From: Streptomyces phyllanthi | GTDB lineage: Bacteria; Actinomycetota; Actinomycetes; Streptomycetales; Streptomycetaceae | Direction: 5' to 3' | Assembly (NCBI RefSeq): GCF_009377205.1 | Contig: NZ_VJZE01000006.1 | Coordinates: 1 to 64,000 of the forward strand | DNA: 64,000 bases | In this document: piece by piece, positions 28,171 to 36,974 of the stretch | Layout of the letters: every line of letters starts with the position of its first letter | How positions within the stretch are numbered: position 1 is the first letter of the stretch | Program-made: the position numbers and the translations under genes | The notes under the pieces: model-generated | The model's database searches: none | What the model was told of the DNA's origin: nothing | What the model saw: the letters and a program-made list of their open reading frames with translations, nothing else

Positions 28171-29226
28171 CTAGCCGGCCGACTTGACGAGCTCGTCGAT
28201 CGCGTACGGCATGGACAGCAGGGTGCCCTGGGAGATGGCCGCGCCGACCGCCGGGCCCTCGCTGTCCAGCAGGTACGACACCTTGCCCTTCTTCACGGCG
28301 TCCAGGTTGCCGAAGAGCTTGAACTTCTTCAGCGCCTCCGTGTCCGCCTTGTCATTGATGACGAAGATGCGGTCGACGTCGACCAGGTCGATGCGCTCAG
28401 GGGAGAGCTGGGTGTAGAAGCTGCCGTCCGCGACCTTGTCGATCTCGGTCTGGTACTTGAAGCCGATGCCCGTCACCAGGCGTCCGCGTACGTCGGTGGA
28501 GGTGAACGGCGACACCTTGCCCTCGTACCAGGACAGCGCGACGGCGGTCTCGTCCCCGAACTCGGGGTGCTCCTTCTTGGCCGCGTCGAGCTGGGCCTGG
28601 ACGGCCTCCACCATCTTCTGGCCCTCTTCGGCCTTGCCGACGGCCTTGGCGATCTGCAGCGCGTTGTCCTGCCACGGCGCGCTGAAGGGCTCCTTCTCGG
28701 CCTTGGTGCGGCCCACCGTCGGAGCGATCTTGGAGAGCTTGTCGTAGGCGGCCTGGTCGACCTCGGAGTAGACCGCGATGATCAGGTCGGGGCGCAGGGC
28801 CGCGATCTTCTCGAAGTTGGGGCCGGAGTCACCGTTCTTCATGATGACCTCGGGCTTCGTGTCGCCCCACGCGTCCTTCACCCAAGGCCACTGGGTGTTG
28901 ATGTCGGGGCTCTGGCCCTCCGGGTTCGGGTACTGGTCGGTCATGCCGACCGGCTTGATGCCGAAGGCCAGGACGGTCTGGTCGTCCGTGTAGCCGACGG
29001 TGACGACGCGCTTCGGGGCCTCGGTGATCTTGGTGGACCCGAAGAAGTGCTCCACGGTGACCGGGAACGCGCCGGCCGAGGCGGCCTGGGTGTTGTCGCT
29101 CTCGCTCTGCTTGTCCGCCGAGTCGGAACCGCATCCCGCGAGGAGACCGACGCCGAGAGTCGCGGCGGACACTATCGCCGCAAACCGCCGCCAAGGCTTC
29201 ATAAGCGTCGTTCGATGGAGGAACAT
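28171..29226 (-). CDS. cchF: Ferric-coelichelin-binding lipoprotein (CchF)
   Basis: This 351-aa protein starts MFLHRTTLMKPWRRFAAIV; the lipobox LLAGC gives a lipidated Cys near residue 32. The mature part is a class III siderophore-binding fold: PVTVEHFFGSTKITEAPKRV, VLAFGIKPVGMTDQYPNPEG, ALRPDLIIAVYSEVDQAAYD, then a C-lobe with RIFVINDKADTEALKKF. Start ATG at 29226 has AAGGGA upstream. Two iron boxes lie in the 86-bp gap before it. It delivers the ferric siderophore to CchC-CchD with CchE as ATPase. Confidence 0.93.
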   Translation of the reverse strand: MFLHRTTLMKPWRRFAAIVSAATLGVGLLAGCGSDSADKQSESDNTQAASAGAFPVTVEHFFGSTKITEAPKRVVTVGYTDDQTVLAFGIKPVGMTDQYPNPEGQSPDINTQWPWVKDAWGDTKPEVIMKNGDSGPNFEKIAALRPDLIIAVYSEVDQAAYDKLSKIAPTVGRTKAEKEPFSAPWQDNALQIAKAVGKAEEGQKMVEAVQAQLDAAKKEHPEFGDETAVALSWYEGKVSPFTSTDVRGRLVTGIGFKYQTEIDKVADGSFYTQLSPERIDLVDVDRIFVINDKADTEALKKFKLFGNLDAVKKGKVSYLLDSEGPAVGAAISQGTLLSMPYAIDELVKSAG

Positions 29227-29272
29227 CCGAGATCCCTTACTTTCGCGCCATCCGCTGCACCCCTGTATAAGG

Positions 29273-29316
29273 GCAGGCAAACCTTACCTTGCGGAGATGA
29301 GGTTAGCCTAGCCTAA
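29273..29316. promoter_or_regulatory. Pair of iron boxes upstream of cchF
   Basis: The site at 29298-29316 reads TTAGGCTAGGCTAACCTCA on the minus strand (17/19). A weaker palindromic site lies at 29273-29291 (10/19). Both are in the cchE-cchF gap, so cchF probably has its own iron-regulated promoter. Confidence 0.8.
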
Positions 29317-30191
29317 CTTTGGCTCATTTTTGACGTGGCTGGGTCGAGTTGCACATGAGCGCGGCCGATCGGCACGATGAGCGGCCGGTCGCCCACCGGG
29401 TCGTCGATCACCTTGGCGCGCAGTCCGAACGCATCCTGCAGCAACTCGGCGGTGATCACGTCACGCGGGTGACCCTGCGCCAGGATCGAACCCTCCCTCA
29501 TCACAATGAGGTTGTCGCTGTAGCGCGTGGCCAGGTTGAGGTCGTGCAGCACCATGACCACGGCGCACCCCGACTCGTGCAGGTCGTCCACCAGGTCGAG
29601 CACGTCGATGGCGTGCGCCAGGTCGAGATACGTGGTCGGCTCGTCCAGCAGCAGCAGATCGGTGCCCTGAGCCAGCGTCATCGAGATCCAGACACGCTGG
29701 CGCTGCCCGCCGGACAGCGAGTCGACCGGGCGGTCGGCCAGGTCGGACACCCCGGTCATGGCCAGCGCGCGCTCCACGACGGCGGCGTCGTCCGACGACC
29801 ACTGCCGCAGCCAACTCTGGTGCGGATGGCGGCCCCTGGCGACCAGGTCGGACACCGTCAGCCCCTCCGGCGCGACCGGGGCCTGCGGCAGCAGGCCGAG
29901 CTTCTTCGCCACGTCCCTGGTCCTGAGCCCGGCGATGTCCTCGCCGTCCAGCACGACCGTTCCCCTGGCCGGCTTGAGCAGCCGCGACAGGGTCCGCAAC
30001 AGGGTCGACTTCCCGCAGCCGTTGGGGCCGATGATCGTGGTGATCACTCCTGGCGGGATCGCCACGTCGAGGTCGTCGATGACGGTCCGTCCGCCGTACC
30101 CGACCGTGACACCCCTGGCTGCCAGCCGCGAGGCGTCGTCAACCCCGGACCCGGCCCCGGACTTGACCTCGGTGATGGACTGAGCGGCCAC
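29313..30191 (-). CDS. cchE: Siderophore ABC transporter ATPase (CchE)
   Basis: This 292-aa FepC/FhuC-type ATPase has Walker A GPNGCGKSTLLRTL, Q-loop LLPQAP, signature LSGGQRQRVWISM, Walker B LLLLDEPTTYLDLA and switch His VMVLHDLNLATRY, all intact. Start GTG at 30191 follows AAAGGGGGG. It energises uptake of the ferric siderophore through CchC/CchD. The C-terminal tail carries the usual FecE-family extension (DDPVGDRPLIVPIGR). An iron box lies in the 40-bp gap to cchD. Confidence 0.95.
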   Translation of the reverse strand: MAAQSITEVKSGAGSGVDDASRLAARGVTVGYGGRTVIDDLDVAIPPGVITTIIGPNGCGKSTLLRTLSRLLKPARGTVVLDGEDIAGLRTRDVAKKLGLLPQAPVAPEGLTVSDLVARGRHPHQSWLRQWSSDDAAVVERALAMTGVSDLADRPVDSLSGGQRQRVWISMTLAQGTDLLLLDEPTTYLDLAHAIDVLDLVDDLHESGCAVVMVLHDLNLATRYSDNLIVMREGSILAQGHPRDVITAELLQDAFGLRAKVIDDPVGDRPLIVPIGRAHVQLDPATSKMSQS

Positions 30192-30205
30192 AAGCCCCCC
30201 TTTAT

Positions 30206-30224
30206 TTAGGTTCGCCTAACCTTT
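30206..30224. promoter_or_regulatory. Iron box between cchD and cchE
   Basis: The minus-strand sequence matches 16/19 of the consensus and sits 15 bp from the cchE GTG, giving this gene an internal iron-regulated promoter within the importer cluster. Confidence 0.85.
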
Positions 30225-30231
30225 GTATCAG

Positions 30232-31314
30232 TTATCGGAGGTTGGCCCGCACCAGCAGGTACACGAGGAAGGGGCCGCCGATCACGGCGGTGACCACACC
30301 GACCGGCAGACTGACCGGCAGCGCCGTGCGCGCGACCAGGTCCGCGCCGATCAGCAGCAGCGCCCCCACCAGCCCGGAGGCCACCATCGGCGGTGTCGGG
30401 CACCGCGCCAGACGCATCGCGACCTGAGGCGCCACCAGCGCGACGAACGGGACCGGGCCCGCCGCGCTCACCGCCACACCGGCCAGCAGGACCGCACACA
30501 GCAGCAGGATCGCCCGCACCGTCGAGTACCGGACACCCAGGCCCGCGGCGACCTCGTCGCCGAGGTGCATCGGCTTGAACTGGAACGCGACCGCCGCCAC
30601 GACGACCATGAGCGCGACCGTGCCCCAGAGCGCCACCCGGACCTCGTCCCACGACCGGTTGTCCAGCGAGCCGACCAACCACACCTGGGCCCGGGCCACG
30701 TCCCTGATGTCGGCCTTGACTAGCAGCCAGGTCGTGATCGCCTGCATCACGGCGCTCACCGAGATACCGATGAGGATGAGCCGGAAGCCGTCGATCCCGC
30801 GTCGCCACGCCAGGAAATACACGAGCAGACCCGTACCGAGACCGCCCGCGAGCGCCGCCGCGGACAGGCCCACTGAGCTGACGATCGCCGCGGCGGTCCC
30901 GCCCGACACGGTCACCAGGAACACCGCGACCGCGCCGGCGCCCGTGGTGATCCCCAGAATGTCCGGGCTGGCCAGCGGGTTGCGCGCGATGGACTGCGTG
31001 ATCGCCCCCGAGATCCCCAGCGCGATCCCCACGACGAGCCCGGCCAGGGCCCGCGGCATACGCAGGTCCATGATCACGAACTCGTCGACCTGCTCGCCCC
31101 GGCCGAGGATCGTGGCGATCACCTGGGGCAGGCCGATGGGGAAGTCCCCGACACCGATGGACAGACAGAACACCACGAAGGTCGCCGCCGCCAGCAGCAG
31201 CGTGACGAGGACGATCCAGGGCCGCCACACGAACGACACATGGCCGAGCCGAACGCCCGGCGCCACCGATGGCTTCACGTCTGCCCCGTCCGGCTTCACG
31301 TCTGTCCCGTTCAT
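30232..31314 (-). CDS. cchD: FecCD-type siderophore permease (CchD)
   Basis: This 360-aa protein has about nine to ten hydrophobic helices. Family marks include LPQVIATILGRG, DLRMPRALAGLVVGIALG, NPLASPDILGITTGAG and VGVVTAVIGGPFLVYLLVR at the end. Start ATG at 31314 overlaps the cchC TGA (ATGA), so the two permease halves are translationally coupled and should be made in equal amounts. It forms the ferric-coelichelin channel with CchC. Confidence 0.95.
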   Translation of the reverse strand: MNGTDVKPDGADVKPSVAPGVRLGHVSFVWRPWIVLVTLLLAAATFVVFCLSIGVGDFPIGLPQVIATILGRGEQVDEFVIMDLRMPRALAGLVVGIALGISGAITQSIARNPLASPDILGITTGAGAVAVFLVTVSGGTAAAIVSSVGLSAAALAGGLGTGLLVYFLAWRRGIDGFRLILIGISVSAVMQAITTWLLVKADIRDVARAQVWLVGSLDNRSWDEVRVALWGTVALMVVVAAVAFQFKPMHLGDEVAAGLGVRYSTVRAILLLCAVLLAGVAVSAAGPVPFVALVAPQVAMRLARCPTPPMVASGLVGALLLIGADLVARTALPVSLPVGVVTAVIGGPFLVYLLVRANLR

Positions 31315-32378
31315 GCGTTCTTGAACTTTCCGCGCCACACCAGAACCGCGAAGAACGGGGCGCCGAGGAGCGCGACGACGATTCCCGCGTCCAACTCGCC
31401 CGGCCGCACCACCAGGCGCCCCACCATGTCACAGACCAGGAGGACGAGTGCTCCGAGCAGACCCGCGTACGGCACCAGCCAGCGGTAGTCGGGCCCGGTC
31501 AGATACCGGGCCACATGGGCCACCATGAGCCCGAGAAACGCGATGGGGCCGCACGCCGCCGTCGCCGCGCCGGCCAGCAGGGTGATGGCGACGATGCCGA
31601 CGGTCCGGCTGAGGGCGATGTTCACTCCCAGCCCGCGCGCCACGTCGTCACCCAGGTTGAGCAGGTTGAGGGCGGGCAGCGTGGTCAGTGCCAGCACCAG
31701 CCCGACCGCGACGAACACGGCCACCGGCCAGATGACGTCGAATCCGACACCGGCCACGGAGCCCGCGTTCCAGAACCGCAGCGCGTTCAGCGACGCGTTG
31801 TCCGTCAGCGCGACCGCCGTGGTCATCGCCGCGAGGAACACCGTGACCCCCTGCCCGGCCAGGGCGAGCGTCAACGGGTTGCCGGCCCCGCGGCCGATGC
31901 TCGCCAGCCCGAACACGACGACACCGGCGACGGCGGCCCCCAGGAAGGCGAACCAGACGTACTGGAACGGGTTGGAGAACCCGAACACGGCGATCACCGT
32001 CACCACGGCGAACGAGGCGCCGGAGTTCACCCCCAGCAGGCCCGTGTCGGCGATCGGGTTGCGCGTGTACCCCTGGATCAGCGCCCCGCCGACCCCCAGG
32101 GCGATGCCCGCCACGACCGCGAGCACCGTCCGGGGCACCCTCACGGTCTGCACGATGAGCCTGATCTCGGTGAGCCGCTGGTCGGCTTGGTCGGTGTCCG
32201 GCGCCGGGAACAACCCGTGCCACACCTCGGCGGGGCTCAACGCGCGCGCACCGACGGCCAACGACACCGCCCCCGCGGTCACGAGGATCACCACAAGCGT
32301 GACCAAACCCACAACCCGTCGCCGACGGGCCTCCGTTGCCCCCCTGGCCACGGGGCGCTCAACTGCAGTCGTGCCCAT
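31311..32378 (-). CDS. cchC: FecCD-type siderophore permease (CchC)
   Basis: This 355-aa multi-helix permease has VRVPRTVLAVVAGIALGVGG, NPIADTGLLGVNSGASFAVV, GPIAFLGLMVAHVARYLTGP and an end of LLGAPFFAVLVWRGKF. Start is ATG at 32378 (MGTTAVERPVARG). The upstream gap to cchB (32379-32582, 204 bp) has no iron box that I can find, so transcription probably continues from the cchB promoter. It pairs with CchD. Confidence 0.95.
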   Translation of the reverse strand: MGTTAVERPVARGATEARRRRVVGLVTLVVILVTAGAVSLAVGARALSPAEVWHGLFPAPDTDQADQRLTEIRLIVQTVRVPRTVLAVVAGIALGVGGALIQGYTRNPIADTGLLGVNSGASFAVVTVIAVFGFSNPFQYVWFAFLGAAVAGVVVFGLASIGRGAGNPLTLALAGQGVTVFLAAMTTAVALTDNASLNALRFWNAGSVAGVGFDVIWPVAVFVAVGLVLALTTLPALNLLNLGDDVARGLGVNIALSRTVGIVAITLLAGAATAACGPIAFLGLMVAHVARYLTGPDYRWLVPYAGLLGALVLLVCDMVGRLVVRPGELDAGIVVALLGAPFFAVLVWRGKFKNA

Positions 32379-32582
32379 GTCGACGTACGTTATCCCTTTG
32401 ATCCACTGGGACGCGGGTCGGTGGGGCCACCCGAGCTCAGGCAGGGGTGTGCCCACAACTCCGCCTCCGCTCTGGTCCCTTGGCAGAGCGGACACGGACG
32501 TTCCCTGCACAGGGCCGCCACGCCTGCCGGGGGCGGTGCACCAGGCGGGGCGCGGCGGTGTGTGGGAGATCAGGTGGGCGGA

Positions 32583-33938
32583 CTAACGGGCCGTGCTGCC
32601 GATTTCGTCGGCGACCTGCCGGGCCTGACCGGAGGCGGACTTGGCGCCCCGGTCGAGGAGCGAGTCCAGGATCTCGCCGACTCTGATGGCGGTGTTGGAC
32701 AGCAGGGACGACGTGATGCCGTGCGTGTGCTCCGTGCCGCCCTGCAGGTAGATGCCGCAGTGCAGGTCGGGATCCGTCGCGATGCGGTAGTCGCGCTCGA
32801 CGCGGACGCGGCCCTCGTCGTCGCGGAGGCAGCGGTCCGCGACCTCGCCGAGGAGTCCGATGGGGTCGGCGGGGGCGTAGCCGGTGGCCAAGACCACGAC
32901 ATCCGCGTCCAGGAGCGTCTCCTCGCCGGTGACGAGGGACCTCACGGTGGCACGGGCCTTGTCGGGCGTCTCCTTGACGTCGACGAGCCGGGAGACGTTG
33001 AGGAAGCGCAGCCGCTCGGTGCCGAGGACCTTCTCCTGGTACATCTGCCGGTACAGGTCGTCGATCAGGTCGATGTCCACCACGGAGTAGTTGGTGTTGC
33101 CGTGGTAGTCCATCAGCCGGCGCTTGACGTCCTCGGGCGCGGCGAAGTACTCGTCGACCGCCTGGGGGTCGAAGATCCGGTTGGCGAAGCTGCTGTCGTC
33201 GGCGGGGCTGTAGCCGTAGCGGGAGAAGACCGCGCAGACCTCGGCATCGGGGAAGCGGCGGTGCAGGTAGGCGACGTTCTCGGCGGCACTCTGCCCGGCG
33301 CCCACGACGACGAACCGGGAGGGTGAGGTGCCCTCCAACCCGTCGACCTTCGCCAGCAGTTCGGAGTTGTGCCAGACGCGGTCGCCGCGCTCCACGCCCT
33401 CCGGCATGAGGGGACGCAGCCCGGTACCGATGACGAGGTTGCGGGCCCGGTGGACCTCGAGGCCCTCGCCCGAACGGACCGTCACCTCCAGGTGGTCCAC
33501 GGTTCCGTCACGGACGACAGGCGCGACACCGACGACCTCGTGGCCGTAGGAGACCATGTCCTCGACCTTGGCCGCGGCCCACTCGAAGTACTCGTGGAAC
33601 TCCACCCGCAGCGGGAAGAGGTTCTTGTGGTTGATGAAGTCGATCAGCCGGTCCTTGCTCTGCAGGTAGCAGAGGAAGCTGAACTCACTCGCCGGGTTCC
33701 GCAGCGTCACCAGGTCCTTGAGGAAGGACACCTGCATGGTCGCGTCGTCGATCAGCATGCCGCGGTGCCAGCCGAAGCTCGGCTGCTGCTCGAAGAAGTG
33801 AGCGGTGATCGCCTCCTGCCTGTCGGCACGTGCGTTGTGCTCGCTGAGTGCGATCGCCATGGCCACATTGGACGGTCCGAAGCCGATACCAATGAGGTCG
33901 TGGACCGGGCTCGCGTCACCAGGAAGAACCTGTGACAT
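32583..33938 (-). CDS. cchB: L-ornithine N5-monooxygenase (CchB)
   Basis: This 451-aa flavin N-monooxygenase of the PvdA/SidA type has the FAD motif GIGFGPSNVAMAIAL, substrate-region FFEQQPSFGWHRGML and MQVSFLKDLVTLRNP, NADPH motif VVVGAGQSAAENVAYL, and ATGYAPADPIGLL near the end. It hydroxylates the ornithine side-chain nitrogen before formylation or direct NRPS loading. Start ATG at 33938 has GGGAG 5 nt upstream. Its iron box is at 34026. Confidence 0.95.
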   Translation of the reverse strand: MSQVLPGDASPVHDLIGIGFGPSNVAMAIALSEHNARADRQEAITAHFFEQQPSFGWHRGMLIDDATMQVSFLKDLVTLRNPASEFSFLCYLQSKDRLIDFINHKNLFPLRVEFHEYFEWAAAKVEDMVSYGHEVVGVAPVVRDGTVDHLEVTVRSGEGLEVHRARNLVIGTGLRPLMPEGVERGDRVWHNSELLAKVDGLEGTSPSRFVVVGAGQSAAENVAYLHRRFPDAEVCAVFSRYGYSPADDSSFANRIFDPQAVDEYFAAPEDVKRRLMDYHGNTNYSVVDIDLIDDLYRQMYQEKVLGTERLRFLNVSRLVDVKETPDKARATVRSLVTGEETLLDADVVVLATGYAPADPIGLLGEVADRCLRDDEGRVRVERDYRIATDPDLHCGIYLQGGTEHTHGITSSLLSNTAIRVGEILDSLLDRGAKSASGQARQVADEIGSTAR

Positions 33939-34025
33939 GTCACTCCCATCGTGCGGGGGCAGTCGCCTGTCAGGCGTGGGGCAGGTACGAAAGGTGGGCA
34001 CGCCGACGGAGCGGCAGCCGACAAC

Positions 34026-34044
34026 TTAGGTGAGCCTAAGCTAA
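34026..34044. promoter_or_regulatory. Iron box upstream of cchB
   Basis: TTAGGTGAGCCTAAGCTAA matches 16/19 of the consensus and lies 88 bp before the cchB ATG. Confidence 0.88.
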
Positions 34045-34128
34045 ATCCGCAAGGCTGTCGATAGGCCGAAACGCCCAACAGGGCACCAGCGCCCCCCAAC
34101 TGGGGTATCAGAGACCCCCATTGCAAAC

Positions 34129-34147
34129 TAAGGTAAGCCTTGCTTTA
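34129..34147. promoter_or_regulatory. Weak iron box upstream of cchA
   Basis: TAAGGTAAGCCTTGCTTTA matches 12/19 of the consensus and lies 38 bp before the cchA ATG. Two separate sites thus occur in the divergent cchB-cchA region. Confidence 0.7.
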
Positions 34148-34185
34148 CTTGCCCCTGGTCAATCCCTGCCTTGAGGAGGAACCCC

Positions 34186-35133
34186 ATGCGGGTCGTCATG
34201 TTCGGTTACCAGACCTGGGGGCACCGCACCCTGCAAGCCCTCCTGGACTCCGAACACGACGTGGTCCTGGTCGTGACGCACCCCAAGAGCGAGCACGCGT
34301 ACGAGAAGATCTGGAGCGACTCCGTCGCCGACCTCGCCGAGGAGCACGGCGTCCCGGTGCTGATCCGCAACCGCCCTGACGACGACGAGCTGTTCGAGCG
34401 TCTCAAGGAGGCCGACCCGGACATCATCGTGGCGAACAACTGGCGCACGTGGATCCCCCCGCGCATCTTCGACCTGCCGCGCCACGGCACGCTGAACGTC
34501 CACGACTCGCTGCTGCCGAAGTACGCCGGCTTCTCCCCGCTGATCTGGGCCCTGATCAACGGCGAGCCCGAAGTGGGCGTCACCGCGCACATGATGAACG
34601 ACGAGCTCGACGCCGGCGACATCGTCCGGCAGGAGGCGGTCGCGGTCGGACCCACGGACACCGCCACCGACCTCTTCCACAAGACCGTCGACCTCATCGC
34701 CCCGGTCACGATCGGCGCGCTCGACCTCATCGCCTCCGGGCAGACGGAGTTCACCCGGCAGGACCGGTCGCAGGCGAGCTTCTTCCACAAGCGGTCCCTG
34801 GAGGACAGCCGTATCGACTGGACCTGGCCGGCAGCGGACCTCGAACGCCTGGTCCGCGCCCAGTCCGAGCCGTACCCGAGCACCTACACCTTCCACAAGG
34901 GAAAGCGCCTCGAAGTCCTGGCGGCGGTCGTCTCCGAGGGCCGGTACGGCGGCACCCCCGGCCGGATCTTCTACCGCGAGGGCGAGGGCGTGGTGATCGT
35001 CGCCGGAGCCGACGCCCGTACGGGCCGCAACCACGGTCTGGCCATCACACGCGTACGGACCGAGGACGGCCGGGAGTTGCCCGCGGCGGAGTACTTCACC
35101 TCCATGGGCGGTTATCTGACCAGCCGCCCCTGA
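34186..35133 (+). CDS. cchA: Hydroxyornithine formyltransferase (CchA)
   Basis: This 315-aa protein is related to methionyl-tRNA formyltransferase: start MRVVMFGYQTWGHRTLQALL, formyl-THF domain motif LNVHDSLLPKYAGFSPLIWA (catalytic His), DELDAGDIVRQE (catalytic Asp) and a C-terminal OB-like domain. It is predicted to use 10-formyl-THF to formylate N5-hydroxyornithine for module 1 of the NRPS. ATG at 34186 follows TTGAGGAGG; the upstream TTG at 34171 is part of the ribosome site and was rejected. It is the last gene of the locus, followed by three hairpins. Confidence 0.94.
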   Translation: MRVVMFGYQTWGHRTLQALLDSEHDVVLVVTHPKSEHAYEKIWSDSVADLAEEHGVPVLIRNRPDDDELFERLKEADPDIIVANNWRTWIPPRIFDLPRHGTLNVHDSLLPKYAGFSPLIWALINGEPEVGVTAHMMNDELDAGDIVRQEAVAVGPTDTATDLFHKTVDLIAPVTIGALDLIASGQTEFTRQDRSQASFFHKRSLEDSRIDWTWPAADLERLVRAQSEPYPSTYTFHKGKRLEVLAAVVSEGRYGGTPGRIFYREGEGVVIVAGADARTGRNHGLAITRVRTEDGRELPAAEYFTSMGGYLTSRP

Positions 35134-35170
35134 CACGTCGGCCCCACCCGGTCCCCTGGGCCGGCCGGAC

Positions 35171-35213
35171 GCCGTCGCCGTGCGGATCCTCCCGTCTTCC
35201 GCACGGCGACGGC
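35171..35213. terminator. Terminator hairpin 1 (16-bp perfect stem)
   Basis: 35171-35186 (GCCGTCGCCGTGCGGA) pairs with 35198-35213 around an 11-nt loop, 38 bp past the cchA stop. Confidence 0.9.
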
Positions 35214-35240
35214 ACCTCCTCGGCCTCGGCCCCTCGGCAT

Positions 35241-35269
35241 GTCGGCCCCGGTACGGTCCCGGGGCCGAC
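35241..35269. terminator. Terminator hairpin 2 (11-bp perfect stem)
   Basis: GTCGGCCCCGG at 35241-35251 pairs with 35259-35269 around a 7-nt loop. Confidence 0.85.
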
Positions 35270-35274
35270 AGGGC

Positions 35275-35313
35275 ATCGCCGCCGTACGGATCACCGGTCC
35301 GTACGGCGGCGAT
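35275..35313. terminator. Terminator hairpin 3 (16-bp perfect stem)
   Basis: 35275-35290 (ATCGCCGCCGTACGGA) pairs with 35298-35313 around a 7-nt loop. It lies 33 bp past the stop of the convergent acyltransferase, so it may mainly serve that gene. Confidence 0.9.
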
Positions 35314-35346
35314 CGTCTTCCGTCCCCCGCGGTGGCCGACCGGCTG

Positions 35347-36663
35347 TCAGGCCGCTTCCTCCAGGGCGTCCTCGGGCTTCTCGGCGCGGTGTGGCTCCGT
35401 ATGCCCGGGAAGCACCACCAGGAGCGTGCCCAGCACCAGACCCAGTGCGGGCAGGACGGGGAACCGGCCGTCGGGTGCGAAGCCCTGTACGGCGAATCGG
35501 GCCAGAGCGGCGACGCACGCGGTGAGGCCCAGCCACAGCGGCCAGGAGCGGCGCAGGTCGGCGGGCGGACTGATCCGGTCGTACAGCGCCCCCAGCCCGC
35601 GCTCCAGGGGCCGCAACGCTCCCACGACACCGGCCAGGACGACGCCCAGCACCAGCAGCCAGGGCACCCGCAGCGCCCACCACGCCCCGGATCCGAAGGC
35701 GGGCTGAGGCGCCAGCCCCGTCAGGTAGAACGCGGCTGCGACGACCAGCACCGGCAGCATGTGCCACAGATACAGCGTCATACTGGCGCCGCCCACAGGG
35801 CGCACCACACGCCACACCCGCTCCCGTTCCAGCAGCCGCCGGACGGCCGGTGCGGCGAGGAGGCACAGGCCCACCTGGGCCACCGCCCATGCCAGCATCG
35901 CCGCGGACGGTGGATCGGTGTTGCTCGGGTCCTGCCCGGTCACCAGGATCAGGCTGACCGGGAAGGGTCCGGGGCCGACCAGTGCCGCGAAGGCCAGCCC
36001 TCCGCACGCCGCCATCGCGGGCGCCACCGCCCGGCGTCCGGTCAGCAGGCCGTCCCGCCAGCAGAAGCCCAGCTGGTAGGCCACGCCCCACACGAGCACG
36101 TAGTTGAGCAGCCCGACGTACGGCGCGTGCACCGCCACCACGAGCGCTCCGACCACCAGGGCGGTCACGCCCAGACCCAGGGGGACGGCCGGCCCCCAGC
36201 GCCGGTGCGCCGCGTACAGCGCCGGTGTCAGGGCGCTGAGGAGCAGGTACACCGGAAGGAACCAGAACTGCATGGCCATGGCCCAGCCCACCATCGCGAG
36301 CACGCCCGGATCCACGCCGACCGCCGCGCAGATCCCGACGGCGAGCAGCACCAGAGCGCTGTACACACCCGCCGGAAGCAGCAGCCGTACCGCCCGCCGC
36401 GCCACCCATCCGGCCGGCGTACCGCCCGCGGCGCGGGCGCGTGGCCAGGAACCGCCCGCCGCGTGCCCGCCGGCCAGGAAGAACAACGGCATGATCTGGA
36501 AGCCCAGGGTCAGCCACTGGGTCCAGGGAACGACCGCCAGCAGCTCCGGCGCGGTGATCTCACCGCCGGGTCCGCGCACCAAGGCGGTGATCAGCCAGTG
36601 GCCGAGCACCACGAGGACGATCGCCCAGGCGCGCAGGAAGTCGACGTAGCGGTCTCTGCTCAT
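35347..36663 (-). CDS. Membrane acyltransferase family 3 protein
   Basis: This 438-aa integral membrane protein has about ten hydrophobic helices. The N-terminus MSRDRYVDFLRAWAIVLVVL with GHW, and MPLFFLAGGHAAGGSW with downstream Arg residues, are the hallmarks of the acyltransferase_3 (OafA/NodX-like) family; the GH of helix 1 would be the catalytic His region. Such enzymes transfer acetyl or other acyl groups to surface sugars or natural products. It is convergent with cchA and outside the iron-box set, so a link with the siderophore is not supported. The substrate is unknown. Confidence 0.8.
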   Translation of the reverse strand: MSRDRYVDFLRAWAIVLVVLGHWLITALVRGPGGEITAPELLAVVPWTQWLTLGFQIMPLFFLAGGHAAGGSWPRARAAGGTPAGWVARRAVRLLLPAGVYSALVLLAVGICAAVGVDPGVLAMVGWAMAMQFWFLPVYLLLSALTPALYAAHRRWGPAVPLGLGVTALVVGALVVAVHAPYVGLLNYVLVWGVAYQLGFCWRDGLLTGRRAVAPAMAACGGLAFAALVGPGPFPVSLILVTGQDPSNTDPPSAAMLAWAVAQVGLCLLAAPAVRRLLERERVWRVVRPVGGASMTLYLWHMLPVLVVAAAFYLTGLAPQPAFGSGAWWALRVPWLLVLGVVLAGVVGALRPLERGLGALYDRISPPADLRRSWPLWLGLTACVAALARFAVQGFAPDGRFPVLPALGLVLGTLLVVLPGHTEPHRAEKPEDALEEAA

Positions 36664-36750
36664 ACGTCGTCATACTGCCCCGGTGTCCGCGGTATCCGGG
36701 CGGGAAGACCGTGCCGCAACCAACTCGTGCCCGGCACGACACCCTCCGCC

Positions 36751-36962
36751 GACCGGGAAGCCGAGTTCGCGAAGTTCCCGGGTGTCCCGTACCCCCGTGT
36801 CGGTGACGAGGCCGCCGAGTCCCGCGGCCACACACGCGTTGGCCAGGACGTCGCCGAAGGAGCCCACCTCGGCGTACTCGCCGGCGGACACCACGATGAC
36901 GTCGCCGGGCCGCGCGTGGCGGAGTACCTGCTCGAACTGCTCGACCAGCGCCGGGTCGGGCC
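36751..36962 (-). pseudogene. RraA-type gene remnant
   Basis: Read on the minus strand, this stretch gives DPALVEQFEQVLRHARPGDV, then IVVSAGEYAEVGSFGDVLAN, ACVAAGLGGLVTDTGVRD and TRELRELGFPV. That is the centre of RraA / 4-hydroxy-4-methyl-2-oxoglutarate aldolase-like proteins (GD-xxV, GxxLA, GxV-xD-GxRD). Similarity ends at both sides: there is no N-terminal third and nothing familiar after GFPV. About 70 of some 210 family residues remain, and no start codon is well placed. It abuts a second remnant on the opposite strand. Confidence 0.6.
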
Positions 36963-36974
36963 GGTCGCACTGCG

